DNA of 64,000 bases from Flectonema sp. DT1601 (GCA_964019425.1 OZ025783.1:992001-1056000), one strand, 5' to 3'; counted from the stretch's first letter, positions 14,431 through 24,228 are shown. Numbers and translations: made by a program. The notes: generated by a model from the letters alone, not told the origin.

Positions 14431-15124
14431 CAAAGAAATATATTATTTGATTCCTTCTCCTGCGAGAGTTGCTCTGAAGAATGAAAACATACTACGGTCT
14501 ATATCACAAAGAAGATATTGAACTGCTGTGTCTGTTCACAATCATAATAAAGCAGTCAGCATATGTAATTGATGCTATGCGACCTATAAAAATAACAATT
14601 ACGCACACGTAGTCAAATATATAATAATAACAAGATGAATATTTAGTACCAAACTTAGGAGATCACTTACAAAAACCTCAGCTCGTTAATGCATGCCTAA
14701 GACTGGTTGTGGACACGATATACACTTCACACAAAAATAATGAACAGACGACTTGTTAGTATGGTCAAGAGGGCAAATTTTGGTACCCACCGTGACTGTG
14801 ACTGTAGGAGTGGATCCTATTGTCCCAAATAATGCCTGCACTTGGAAGCACAAAAGTAAATATGGAGGGGAAAAAAATAAAAATGTATACTATTTTCTTC
14901 ATAGGAAACTTGCAGCCAAGAGACTGGGAAAAGACGGCAACAGCAATTTATATTATTGCTAGACTTGCCTGCGTTCTTTTCCTTAAATCTCAAGTATTAC
15001 AGCGATTGAAGTACCTAAACATTAATTGTACGATGGCAATTAATGAGGAATAACTTATGGCAACACAGCCAGAGAGCACATGGGTTGGAGAGACCAGTGG
15101 GGGTAAAGGAAAGGAATAGCGAGA
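14431..15124. other. Intergenic, no gene seen
   Basis: About 690 bases between the acid ceramidase stop and the adenosine kinase start. Only short overlapping ORFs without protein-like character occur. A perfect 8-bp inverted repeat (ATTAATTG / CAATTAAT, 8-base loop) lies at 15021-15044, about 80 bases beyond the acid ceramidase stop, in its presumed 3' UTR. Confidence 0.6.
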
Positions 15125-16375
15125 CTACCAGATGGCGCATCCGTACTTCCAAGTACCAGATCCTGGAACACCCTTTCCTCCGTGAACACCAATGCAACGT
15201 CTCTTGTAGGAGACTGTTTCACCAGTAAGAGGATCCAGCAACCAGGTGAAGGTAGTCAATCTGTTCAAGTTTGGTCCAGCTGATAGAACCTTCCAAAGGT
15301 CCTCAAGTCCGTTGAAGTTTGCCTGTCCGAGGTTTTCCATGCAGTCGATTGCTGAGCTTCTTCTGTTGTCAAAGATTGGAGGCTTCTTCCAGTGGTCGTA
15401 GTTGGTCTCAAGAACGAAGTACGACCCGTTCTGAAGTCTCCCAGAAAGGTCCCAAACATCCAAAGGAATTCCTGTTCCTGGAGAGCGAGTAACAACAGCA
15501 CCTTGTCCTGCCTTAACACCGCTCATGATAATGTATGATGGACCAACCGGTACGAATGTAGTAACGTGCTTCATTGCTTCTTCGTAGGTGGTAGCAGTCA
15601 TCAAAGCATCTCTTGTTGCGAGAGTAAGAAGGGTGGCGCTGTAGTTGGTGGTAGCCCACTTGATAAGGTACTCATCAAAGTTGTTATCGAATCTACTGTC
15701 AACAGATAGTCCGAAAACACCTCCCTTTGAACCAGTGTGGATTCCAATGTATCCAGCGAAGTGAGTAGAGTTGAAGATAGTGATTCCTTCCTTCTGGAAG
15801 CTTGCGGTAAAGAGAAGTGGACGAAGGGCCTCAGTGAGTTCCCACTCACCTGGGAATCCACCCTCTCCGTCAGTCCAGTTGAATCCCGAGAACAATCCAA
15901 AGTCAAGGTTACGTCCGTGGAAGATCTTACCGTTGGCATCCTGTGCTACAATGCTAGTGCAAAGACCCTCAAGTTCGTAAACTGCCTGAAAAACGGTGGC
16001 GTAACCGATGTCAAGGTCGGCGTACTTTGCAATTCCACGAATCTCACCAGCGTACTCTGATCCAACTTTGTCTAACAATCTGTAGTGATCAATGTCAAGA
16101 AGTTCCTTTAGAAGGTGACCGAGTTTAGTGTTTGGTCCTCCGACAGAGTGGTTCAAGAATGTGTTGACGAGGGTATGGATTCCGGTCTTGTAGGTGGTGG
16201 AAATTTCCTTCCATCTCTCTTCTGGGTGAAGATCGAGGTTGATGTTGTAGTGAGGCATGGTCATGTTCTGCATAGTCGGTGGGTAAGTAGTTGGATACTT
16301 ATCCATGTTGCACTTCTCAGGTAGCTGTGCCACTGCCAATAACGGCAGCGCACATAAGGCAGCGAATTTCATCAT
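15125..16375 (-). CDS. Acid ceramidase / N-acylethanolamine acid amidase-like hydrolase
   Basis: Predicted lysosomal or secreted N-terminal-nucleophile hydrolase that cleaves fatty-acid amides such as ceramide or N-acylethanolamines. Translation from the ATG at 16375 gives 416 residues with a signal peptide (MMKFAALCALPLLAVAQ); an upstream in-frame ATG at 16417 would hide it. The nucleophile Cys, about residue 139, lies in LEGLCTSIVAQD, followed by GKIFHGRNLDFGLF. In this family the proenzyme self-cleaves just before this Cys into alpha and beta chains. Downstream matches to the beta chain are FAGYIGIHTGSKGGVFGLS, TYEEAMKH, VLETNYDHWKKPP and LNRLTTFTWLLDPLTGE. Several NxT/S sites (NMT, NHS, NWT, NST) suit a glycosylated luminal enzyme. 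Ceramidase versus NAAA cannot be separated by eye. Confidence 0.9.
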   Translation of the reverse strand: MMKFAALCALPLLAVAQLPEKCNMDKYPTTYPPTMQNMTMPHYNINLDLHPEERWKEISTTYKTGIHTLVNTFLNHSVGGPNTKLGHLLKELLDIDHYRLLDKVGSEYAGEIRGIAKYADLDIGYATVFQAVYELEGLCTSIVAQDANGKIFHGRNLDFGLFSGFNWTDGEGGFPGEWELTEALRPLLFTASFQKEGITIFNSTHFAGYIGIHTGSKGGVFGLSVDSRFDNNFDEYLIKWATTNYSATLLTLATRDALMTATTYEEAMKHVTTFVPVGPSYIIMSGVKAGQGAVVTRSPGTGIPLDVWDLSGRLQNGSYFVLETNYDHWKKPPIFDNRRSSAIDCMENLGQANFNGLEDLWKVLSAGPNLNRLTTFTWLLDPLTGETVSYKRRCIGVHGGKGVPGSGTWKYGCAIW

Positions 16376-16977
16376 TTTGTTTAACTGATGGACTAAAGGT
16401 ATTGTAATAACAAACATAAATTATTTTATCTTCCTAACACCACTTGTATCACTTCTCGCATTGTCTTTATTTAACCTGAAAAGAGTATCCATTAGTGTTA
16501 TGGTAATGAGCGTAAAAGGAAATTTCCTAACCGCATGATACGAAAGTCTCCAGACACCCAGCTTGGGGATAGAGTGCTGGATGTACAGAGCAAGTTGATT
16601 ACTGGGAGGGGTTCTGTTGGTTTTTTAATGTTTTCCCCCTTGTTTTTTTTGTTTTTTTTTGACAAATTTGTTGGATATTTTTTGGACTGCCAACTAGAAA
16701 AGAGTTGGCAAAGAAAGGAAAAAGAAAGAAAGAAGAAAACCAACTGGTAGCGACAACGAATTAAACGTAATGTACAACAGGGTAGTTTGCAACGTACTAA
16801 AAGACTATGACTTGGTGAACGAAGTTGTCCGATCCACCTAAGTTTCAACTTTTACATTATAACAGACGAATATGGATCTGAAGGGTGCTTATTATCACGT
16901 TCCTTCTCTTAACTGTTCGAGAGTTCAATGTCTGTTACAACAAAGCTGTCAGCATTCCTACGAAGCCATTGGATTAC
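16376..16977. other. Intergenic, no gene seen
   Basis: Some 600 bases between the zinc-domain gene stop and the acid ceramidase start. It has T-rich patches near 16620-16680 and an A/G-rich patch near 16700-16740. Small ORFs on both strands are low-complexity and not supported. Confidence 0.6.
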
Positions 16978-18045
16978 TTATTTAGCAAATCGATCCATCT
17001 TTGATTGTTGTAATACAAAAGCTGGTGAGACCCAGTGACCACATGAACACTGTTGTCCTGACCATTTATATGTTCCAACTTTCATCGTGCACTTTGGACA
17101 CTTCAAATCCCCATGCTGCTCATCCGCAGCAGCAGAAATCCACTCAACAGAACCTTCTTCAACGAATACAGATCCACAGGGTTGAAAGGAGAGTCTGTTG
17201 TTACCATTTTTACGGAATTCTTTCTTCCCTTCCGACTGTTCGTGGGGCATAATGTCTGCCATAGAACAGAGTTGAAGACGACATTTCCTACAAGAATAGA
17301 TTACTTCAGTTGCAGACTCGTTAGTAATTCCGATAGTGTCATCTTTAGCATTCTTCCTAAAAGAGACGTCATCAGTAGCTCCAGCAGCTGTTTGAGAGGT
17401 TTCCTCGTCTTCAGGGTCTTGTTTCTTTTGCTCTCCGAACATTAATAAAACTTTTTCAACGTTCCAGTTGAACGCGACAAGAGTTTGTCCGACAGCACTT
17501 ATTGACATTTTTGGGAATTCACCGCGAACCTGTAGTATTGCGAGCTTCTGTTCTTCCCTCGTGAGAGTAACAATTGGTTCTTGTTCTTCAACTTGTTCTA
17601 CCGCAGGACCAGGTTCCATAGACATAATCTCTTTTAGTGCTTCAGCAGCTCTTTCAGACTTGGTGTCAACTGCTACCAGGTTCTCTGTTGATATCATTCC
17701 CTTTGATCCGTTGTTGAACTTAATACCAGCCTTACCGTCTTTAATTACGACTACTGTTCCTGTTAAACCATTTAGCTCTGGAGTGTTTTTTAGATTACAC
17801 GCTCTGACTGCTGTTCCTTTTGGGAACGTTGGTAGTAAATGTACCACGTCAGGAACATCGTAGAAGACTTCTACTTTATCCGCATCAGTGTCTGTCCCGT
17901 CTCCTTCACACACCATCATGGGGACGTGCATTCCTAATTTTCTAGTGCACTCATCGATCAGCCATTTTGAGTCACTTCCCTTTCTCTTGACCTCGAGAAC
18001 GTCAGTTTTCGAGTCCGGCAATCTGACGAATACCCTGATACTCAT
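16978..18045 (-). CDS. CUE-like protein with DUSP12/YVH1-type zinc-binding domain, no phosphatase
   Basis: 355 residues. The C-terminal ~105 residues match the zinc-binding domain of DUSP12/YVH1: YSCRKCRLQLC at about 250-260, QPCGSVFVEEGSVEW at 288-302, LKCPKCTMKVGTYKWSG at 314-330 and QCSCGHWVSPAF at 332-343. These supply Cys pairs for two zinc ions. In YVH1 this domain acts in 60S ribosome maturation. The dual-specificity phosphatase domain normally in front (HCxxGxxR) is absent. Instead the N-terminal ~65 residues look ubiquitin-like, residues 75-127 look like a small beta-barrel (TPELNGLTGTVVVIKDGKAG), and residues 163-205 look like a CUE/UBA helix bundle (GEFPKMSISAVGQTLVAF). The ubiquitin-like and barrel calls are weak; the zinc domain is strong. 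No intron is needed. Confidence 0.85.
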   Translation of the reverse strand: MSIRVFVRLPDSKTDVLEVKRKGSDSKWLIDECTRKLGMHVPMMVCEGDGTDTDADKVEVFYDVPDVVHLLPTFPKGTAVRACNLKNTPELNGLTGTVVVIKDGKAGIKFNNGSKGMISTENLVAVDTKSERAAEALKEIMSMEPGPAVEQVEEQEPIVTLTREEQKLAILQVRGEFPKMSISAVGQTLVAFNWNVEKVLLMFGEQKKQDPEDEETSQTAAGATDDVSFRKNAKDDTIGITNESATEVIYSCRKCRLQLCSMADIMPHEQSEGKKEFRKNGNNRLSFQPCGSVFVEEGSVEWISAAADEQHGDLKCPKCTMKVGTYKWSGQQCSCGHWVSPAFVLQQSKMDRFAK

Positions 18046-18416
18046 ATTGTCTGTGGTTCTGAATTATAAATATGTAATAATAATGATAAATTAGTATAAA
18101 TTACTATTCCCATATTGTCTTAACAGATTGGATCCTCAACAGTAAGCCGTTTTCTATAAAACGAGGTCGACATACGCAACGTTATTTTTCCTTCTTTCGG
18201 CTGTTGTAAAATTCGCATGAAAGGCGGAAAGGGGAAAGGAAAACTTCAAAAAAAAAAAAAAAAACGATAGGACCAGAACTGAAGAAAACTTAACATTCGA
18301 TTGAAATGAAACGATCGAATTACTACTGAAAATAAAAATAAAAAAAAGAAATGAAAATAAATGCGAAACTTAATGTCAGAATAAGAAAAGCATCAAACAA
18401 ATAGGATAAGTATTAA
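18046..18416. other. Intergenic, no gene seen
   Basis: 370 bases between the KIF12-like stop and the zinc-domain gene start. It holds an A17 run near 18249, A-rich sequence to 18410, and a small inverted repeat (CGTTTT/AAAACG, 4-base loop) at 18148-18163. Confidence 0.55.
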
Positions 18417-20393
18417 TTAATAAGAGACTGAGGGTGGCGAAGGTTCTCTCGCAATAATTAAATCATCTTCGTCAATGGCAGTCTTAGTTTGAGATTTTTG
18501 AACTCTTGTTCTAGCGAGTTGTATTCGAAGAAGGCTGTTGGTTTCTTTTTGAAGTCGCAGTTCACGTCTCTCAATGATGTGTTGTTTTTGTGATGGAGCT
18601 TCTGATGTCGTCAGATGTTTGATATTATTTTCTAGTTGAGATACTTTCACACGCAATTCTCGAATGGTCTGACTTGCTGCTTTCATGTCCGGTGATGACA
18701 CTCGACGATCAGTTCTCTTCGGTGTTGACCTTCTATCTAACGACCCCTTCAAAATATCAAAAGAATTTAGTACTTCAACAAGACGGATGTTCTCATTTAC
18801 AATCGCAGCTATTCCACAATCACCAGATTCTCTATCAGACTGAAGACAATCTGCTTCACAAGAAACTCTAGCAAGAGTCGCTTTTAAGTGAGTTATAAGA
18901 GAAGTATTCTTATCTGTTTCACCAACTCTATCAGCATCCTCAGCCGACATCATTACAGGTCTAGATGACAATGAATCTGTGTATAGTTCTGAACTGTTAT
19001 CAAGTAGAGCGTCGCTGGAGCCGTTTGATGTAGGACCTCCGTTAAGTAGAATTCGAGTTTGAGGTTTTATTTTAAATTGTCCGATTCCGTGATCTTCGAC
19101 TACCGCTGTTGATTCTCCATTCTGATCATTTGCTAAACAACGTCTCTTTAAAGAAATATTCTCACTTCGTAACCTTTCATTTTCAATCTGTAATCGAGCG
19201 ACGACATCATGAAGACCCGAGGGGTCAATATGAGAGTCATAACAATTAGTTCCATTATTTCTATTCTGATCACCTTGATATTCAAAGGCTGCACTCGCTG
19301 ACTGAATTCTAACCGCAGGACAATTCGTTATACACGAAGCCCTGTTTGCATATTTTAATGTATTTATTGTTTCATCAATGTAACAAGTTGCAGGAGATAC
19401 GCAAGCAATCATAACAGTTTTACAAGACCCCCCTAATGAATCCATTAATAGCTTTGTTAACTTAGAGTCTCTGTAAGGTACGTATGTGCCTTGATTATGA
19501 ATAGCAGAGCTTCTATCTGATAGAACAGATATAACTTGACCGAGTGCCAGAAGTGATTTATTTATGTGACAGTTTTCTACTGCTGTTCCACCTGTTGAAC
19601 CAGAATCTTTGAGACGTTCAGAACCAGCCAAATCAACAAAATTAATTTTCCCTTGCGCTGTTTGAACTGAATCTTGACTAGTAGACTCAAAGTAAACTGT
19701 TAGTATTGAATGACTTCTTGAACTATCCTTATTAAGAAGGTGAGAAGCAGTAGCACGGTTTGAGACACCTTCTTGTAATATCGCAATCAAGTCATCAAGT
19801 CCTTCACAAGTTACTACCAACGCTGATTCAACAAAAAAACTATTCGAAGCTGCATTCCATCTAACTGGCAACGATCCCTCTGAAGGACTTAGTAAGTCGT
19901 AAGTCTGTTCGTTGTATATTTCAATAAATGATGCTCTGACTATTATCTTATGAGATGATCGAAAGTTTGGTATCATTTCCTCAAAAATATATCGAGAGCT
20001 TCTTGGTATTATCCCTGATAATAATCCATCAGGGGGTCCTATTAAAGTGTGAGTCTTACCACTTCCCGTTTGACCGTAAGCAAATACGGTAGCAGTGTAA
20101 CCAGCAGCAGCATTGTTGCAAAGCTCTGAAATGCCGCTGTTTTCAAAAACATCTTCTTGACTTGAAGTCGAAGGATGAACTCTGTCGTATTTATGAATTT
20201 GGCTTTCAACTTTTCGGCCTCCTTCAGCAGCAGTGTGAGTTCGTAAAGTATTCACGCCGGTTACTTTTAATGCTTCTCTTGATCCACTAGCACTCTCAGT
20301 CTTGTTCAGTGGCCGTACTCGAACACAAACCTTCACTAACTGATGACTTTTACCATCACTTTGAGCACTTTTCGGTGTCGACACTACCGACAT
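18417..20393 (-). CDS. KIF12-like N-terminal kinesin
   Basis: Plus-end type microtubule motor, 658 residues. The motor domain spans about 18-360: VKVCVRVRPLN, P-loop GQTGSGKTH (107-115), switch I NKDSSRSHS (221-229), switch II DLAGSE (254-259), then YRDSKLTKLLMDSLGG. The stretch LPVRWNAASNSFFVES after the EIYNEQTYDLLS motif and the IIPRSSRYIF block resemble KIF12/kinesin-12-group motors, which are often linked to cilia; the subfamily call is tentative. After the motor come short predicted coiled coils (about 400-420 and 575-640) split by low-complexity sequence. A clean acceptor-like AG lies 14 bases before the ATG. The gene is tandem with a second, unlike kinesin upstream. Confidence 0.92.
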   Translation of the reverse strand: MSVVSTPKSAQSDGKSHQLVKVCVRVRPLNKTESASGSREALKVTGVNTLRTHTAAEGGRKVESQIHKYDRVHPSTSSQEDVFENSGISELCNNAAAGYTATVFAYGQTGSGKTHTLIGPPDGLLSGIIPRSSRYIFEEMIPNFRSSHKIIVRASFIEIYNEQTYDLLSPSEGSLPVRWNAASNSFFVESALVVTCEGLDDLIAILQEGVSNRATASHLLNKDSSRSHSILTVYFESTSQDSVQTAQGKINFVDLAGSERLKDSGSTGGTAVENCHINKSLLALGQVISVLSDRSSAIHNQGTYVPYRDSKLTKLLMDSLGGSCKTVMIACVSPATCYIDETINTLKYANRASCITNCPAVRIQSASAAFEYQGDQNRNNGTNCYDSHIDPSGLHDVVARLQIENERLRSENISLKRRCLANDQNGESTAVVEDHGIGQFKIKPQTRILLNGGPTSNGSSDALLDNSSELYTDSLSSRPVMMSAEDADRVGETDKNTSLITHLKATLARVSCEADCLQSDRESGDCGIAAIVNENIRLVEVLNSFDILKGSLDRRSTPKRTDRRVSSPDMKAASQTIRELRVKVSQLENNIKHLTTSEAPSQKQHIIERRELRLQKETNSLLRIQLARTRVQKSQTKTAIDEDDLIIAREPSPPSVSY

Positions 20394-20827
20394 CAGTTAC
20401 GAAGTACCTGTTGAAAACATTTTAATTAACAAGAAGGGGAACCAAAGAACAAGCAAAGCTTACTGGTAGGTAGCAGTTGAAACGTTTGTCAGCTGTCCTG
20501 AAAGAAAACGAATGAATTAATAAAAACAAAACTATAAGTTTCCTTTGATGTTATTAATATTTACTAACCCCAAGTATGATTGCAGACTCTCCAAAGTAAT
20601 AATTACATCATTACGAGAGGTCGTTGATCAAAAATAAATACAGAAGCCCTTATGGTGTACAACATAAGAAATAATTACAAGTTCTAAAGTTGCCATCAAT
20701 ATGACAGCTCGTTAGGGAACAATGCCAAAGAAAAAACTCCACGGCATTCAATTATAGAATTAATGAAAAGAGGGTAAGTGAAAAAGGTATCATTCGTGTA
20801 AGTCGAGCGATACCATAGAAAGCCACA
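20394..20827. other. Intergenic between the two kinesin genes
   Basis: About 430 bases, AT-rich, no protein-like ORF. The part next to 20393 must carry the 5' leader of the KIF12-like gene (TTTTCAACAG just before the ATG). Confidence 0.55.
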
Positions 20828-23401
20828 TCAGAGTGAAATCTTCCAAAGCTTAGCGATACCATCAGCAGTACAAGACAGAGCTATTGATCCAAATGTTACA
20901 CATTGATAAACAATACTTGATTGAGGTATACAACGTATTAGTGAGCTATCTACTGTGTTCCAAATAGAAATAGAAGAACCTGAAGCCGTCATAGCTACTG
21001 AAGAACTAACAAAAGTAGCCGACTGGACACTATCATCATGATGAAGTACAGAAGTACATTTAAACTGCGAAGATTTTGATGTCCAAAGCCGAGCTGTTTT
21101 ATCCTTACTGCATGAGATGATTAATTTTCCAGCAGGGTGGAAATTTGCACACCAAACTGTGTCGGTGTGTCCTTCTAAAGTTTCCTTGAACGAAAGTGAC
21201 GTCTGACTAACAACAAAAACTTTTACAACATGACTACTATAACCAGCTGAACAAACTTTACTTCCATCTCCTGACCAAGATATTGAATAAATTGGTTCAT
21301 ATTGTGTAGGTTGCGTTATTGTTTGAATGCGTTCTCCTTTCATTGACCACAACAAAAGACTACCATCACTAGAACAGCTGAGAAAACACTTATGAGTTTG
21401 TGGATTAGCTTTAAGTGAATAAAGGAATCCTCGGTGATTGATCGCAAAATTGATTTTACCATCAGCGATTCTAACACCCCACATACGACCATCAGAAGAA
21501 CCACAAAGTACATTATCACTAATTGCTTCACAACTAAGTAGTCTGCCAGATGATTGAAGTTGCACAGCCCACAATTCAACTCCAGTTAAAGTGTTAAACG
21601 ATCTCAAAATATTTGATTTCCCACATGTTATAACGGTGGCCCCATTATTACTCAGGGATACGCTGTATAAACTTTCTGTGTCTTTGTAAGTCTGAATAGT
21701 GAACTTTGATACATCAACTGCCTTAGTAAACAATTTCCCAGACCCTACCTCATCACTACTGTAAGTTGATAAAGGGGAAAATGGTTGTGTAGATCCTCTT
21801 GAGGTGTCAAGTTGGATGTAATTTTTTCTAATTTGTTCTTTTGATCTTAATTTGTGTTGTAGCTCTGATTGCAACATCGACAGATCTGATTCTGAATAAT
21901 GAGACGAATGGTTTTCATGATCCCAGTAGATCCTCTCTGAGGTACTAATAAGATTTGTTGAAAATGAAGAACATAAATTAGATTTTGAACGGTCGGCTAC
22001 GATGGGTGCGGATCTCTTTTTCCGACCACAACTGCTGTTGGGAAGTACTGGATCGACGTGGTTTGGTGAAGAGTTCGTATTATCGACAGTGTTGTTACTA
22101 AATGTTTCATCAGAGATACCACTCTCAACACATTGAGACTCCAGTACACTTGTTGAGGTTCCAGTTGTTGTTGTGTTCGATTCTGTTTCATCATCAGTAA
22201 GAACTGTATGGACTGTATGATTATGTTTGTTGTTTTTTATCTCACTCCTCAGAAATAAGTTTTCCTGTTCCAGTACGTTTGACTTTTGATCTGCCTCAGC
22301 TAGTTCTTCCCTCAACATTTGAATGATGTTTTTCAACTCGTGTATTTCAAATCTTCGATCATTATTAACATTTACCATCGCATGTTGAGTTATTAGTTTT
22401 GCAGTCAACGCATACTGCAATGTTGATAACGATTCTTGAATATTACGTGACGATGGAGATATTGTAGCCAACATGACTGCTTTACTATTTCCTCCAAAGA
22501 CGTTACATAATAGTTTCGTTAAAACTGATTCCCTGACTGGTAAATGAGAAGCAGACTCTGAACTTTGACGAAGACACTTACTCAGAGTAAGAAGAGATTT
22601 ATTTATGAATTCCGACTCTCTCAGAAGTTTTGGATCCGAAATTGATGTTTTGCCTTGTCTCTCAGACCCTGCTAAATCAACAATTTGAATTTTCGATTCT
22701 TTGTCTGGAGTCGCAGGGTCTGGTGGATCCAACACCTGCGATAGTGTAAAAGTGACAATACTGTGACTGCGTGATGAATCTGGGTTCATTGCCGTGGCAT
22801 TTGTTCTCCTCCTGCGAATGCCTTGGGCTATGATTTGATCAACCATTTTTAATGACATTACTGTTGGTTTTATTACATCCACAACATCCCAACCCTTCTT
22901 GTCTTGTTTAAGTGATAGTCCTGGTTGAGTAGTTTCATTGGGTGATGTTGGTTTGAGGAGGTCATAAACCTTTTCTTTGTAAACTTCAACAAAGGAAAGT
23001 GTGATTTTACAAGTTAAGTTTGGTTGATTTGCTTGAGAAAGTTCACAAGCAGTCACCAAGTCATCAAACAATCGATAAAGGATTCCGTGATCTGATTGAC
23101 TTCCCATCATTGAGTGGGTTTTACCTGAACCAGTTTGTCCGTAAGCAAACATACAAACATTGTACCCGGCTACAGCTTCTTCAACCATCGGCTTTCCAAT
23201 AGTATTGTAACACTCTTCGTTATCTCCATCAATAATGTGGTCGTAGTTAAATTGTTTTTTAATAATTCTGTCACCCTGTTCGTGTTGCGTATGAATTACT
23301 CCTTCTTCTACTTTCACAGCTCTTTCTGACACTCCTCCGTCAGCGATATTAAATGGACGGATTCGAACAGCAACGCGAACAGACTCATCAGGTTGACTCA
23401 T
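20828..23401 (-). CDS. Kinesin-3-like motor fused to C-terminal WD40 repeats
   Basis: 857 residues from the ATG at 23401; an in-frame GTG upstream is ignored. The motor spans about 1-345: VRVAVRIRPFN, P-loop GQTGSGKTH (88-96), NPDSSRSHSI (switch I), QIVDLAGSERQGK (switch II), and PVRESVLTKLLCNVFGGNS, whose VLTKLL wording is like kinesin-3. A short coiled coil follows (FEIHELKNIIQMLREELAEA). Residues ~400-570 are Ser/Asn/Thr-rich and disordered. From ~580 to the end is a WD40 array: GVELWAVQL, GSLLLWSMKG, the clear repeat HTDTVWCANFHPAGKLIIS ending in KTARLWTSK, then GSSISIWNTV and GIAKLWKISL. Motor plus C-terminal WD40 is known in KIF21 (kinesin-4), but this head looks kinesin-3-like and the protein is much shorter. 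It may be a cargo-scaffolding motor. Confidence 0.93.
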   Translation of the reverse strand: MSQPDESVRVAVRIRPFNIADGGVSERAVKVEEGVIHTQHEQGDRIIKKQFNYDHIIDGDNEECYNTIGKPMVEEAVAGYNVCMFAYGQTGSGKTHSMMGSQSDHGILYRLFDDLVTACELSQANQPNLTCKITLSFVEVYKEKVYDLLKPTSPNETTQPGLSLKQDKKGWDVVDVIKPTVMSLKMVDQIIAQGIRRRRTNATAMNPDSSRSHSIVTFTLSQVLDPPDPATPDKESKIQIVDLAGSERQGKTSISDPKLLRESEFINKSLLTLSKCLRQSSESASHLPVRESVLTKLLCNVFGGNSKAVMLATISPSSRNIQESLSTLQYALTAKLITQHAMVNVNNDRRFEIHELKNIIQMLREELAEADQKSNVLEQENLFLRSEIKNNKHNHTVHTVLTDDETESNTTTTGTSTSVLESQCVESGISDETFSNNTVDNTNSSPNHVDPVLPNSSCGRKKRSAPIVADRSKSNLCSSFSTNLISTSERIYWDHENHSSHYSESDLSMLQSELQHKLRSKEQIRKNYIQLDTSRGSTQPFSPLSTYSSDEVGSGKLFTKAVDVSKFTIQTYKDTESLYSVSLSNNGATVITCGKSNILRSFNTLTGVELWAVQLQSSGRLLSCEAISDNVLCGSSDGRMWGVRIADGKINFAINHRGFLYSLKANPQTHKCFLSCSSDGSLLLWSMKGERIQTITQPTQYEPIYSISWSGDGSKVCSAGYSSHVVKVFVVSQTSLSFKETLEGHTDTVWCANFHPAGKLIISCSKDKTARLWTSKSSQFKCTSVLHHDDSVQSATFVSSSVAMTASGSSISIWNTVDSSLIRCIPQSSIVYQCVTFGSIALSCTADGIAKLWKISL

Positions 23402-23658
23402 ATTTATTGCTGAAGCCACTGAAGCCTAATAGTTATGAAATAACAATAGTACACTCACAGTAAGTTGATTTCTTAACTTAACTACTTCAGGAGATATCAG
23501 CTTCTAGTCTGGTAGAATATAAATAAGTAAGAGTTTAGTTTAGTGTCTTTCGATGCATACTGAGATGCTTTTCGTTAATTAATAACTCTGAGTGTAAACG
23601 TGAGAAGGGTATTGTGTACTTCACTTCAGAATACCGAATGTTGTAAAAGTTGTGTCGA

Positions 23659-24228
23659 CTAGTTGTCCTTAACTAATTCATCTTTTTCTTCTTCGGAAGT
23701 TATTTTTTTTGATTTTGTTTTTCTGTGGACCATGCTGCAGCAGTTGGCACCACAGGTTCCGAGAAGAGCTCCACCACACATGCCGCAGACAGGGGCGGCC
23801 TCACAAGACACTTCTCTGATTATAAGTGTTTGTAGAATTAAACTTTGAGGATGACCACATAAAGGTAAGCAGTAGTCAACACAGCAAACAGCTGTGGCTC
23901 CTCCACCAATTGCACCCATACAACAGGATCCAGTGATGCGAGATCTTTGCTCGTCTTCGTCATATATTTCAGTGCTGATTTCATTATCGACTTCATCCTC
24001 TGATTTTGTGTTTGCTGCTAAAACCATTAACATTGCTACAGGTGCTCCAACCCCTGCTCCTAACAGGCCAGCCCACATGTATGCAGCACTGTGATAACCT
24101 AGTCCTTGTATGCTGGCTACAATACTTCCATTTATTATTGTTTCTACTATTATTTTATGGATTATCGCTGCTCCGACTCCCTTTGCAACGCCTACCTTTG
24201 CCCCGGCTGCTGCAGCAGCTGGAGGCAT
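23659..24228 (-). CDS. Small Ala/Gly- and Cys-rich membrane protein, unknown function
   Basis: 189 residues, not recognised. The N-terminus is Ala/Gly-rich (MPPAAAAAGAKVGVAKGVGA), followed by hydrophobic segments at roughly 16-45 and 50-72 (AGLLGAGVGAPVAMLMVLAA). An acidic loop (about 75-92) leads to a second Cys/Gly-rich hydrophobic part with CCMGAIGGGATAVCCVDYC and CGMCGGALLGTCGANCC, then a charged Lys/Glu tail. Closely spaced Cys pairs could be palmitoylated or bind metal; this is inference. It lies between TPI and the WD40 kinesin on the same strand, with a good ATG and no intron needed. Confidence 0.6.
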   Translation of the reverse strand: MPPAAAAAGAKVGVAKGVGAAIIHKIIVETIINGSIVASIQGLGYHSAAYMWAGLLGAGVGAPVAMLMVLAANTKSEDEVDNEISTEIYDEDEQRSRITGSCCMGAIGGGATAVCCVDYCLPLCGHPQSLILQTLIIREVSCEAAPVCGMCGGALLGTCGANCCSMVHRKTKSKKITSEEEKDELVKDN

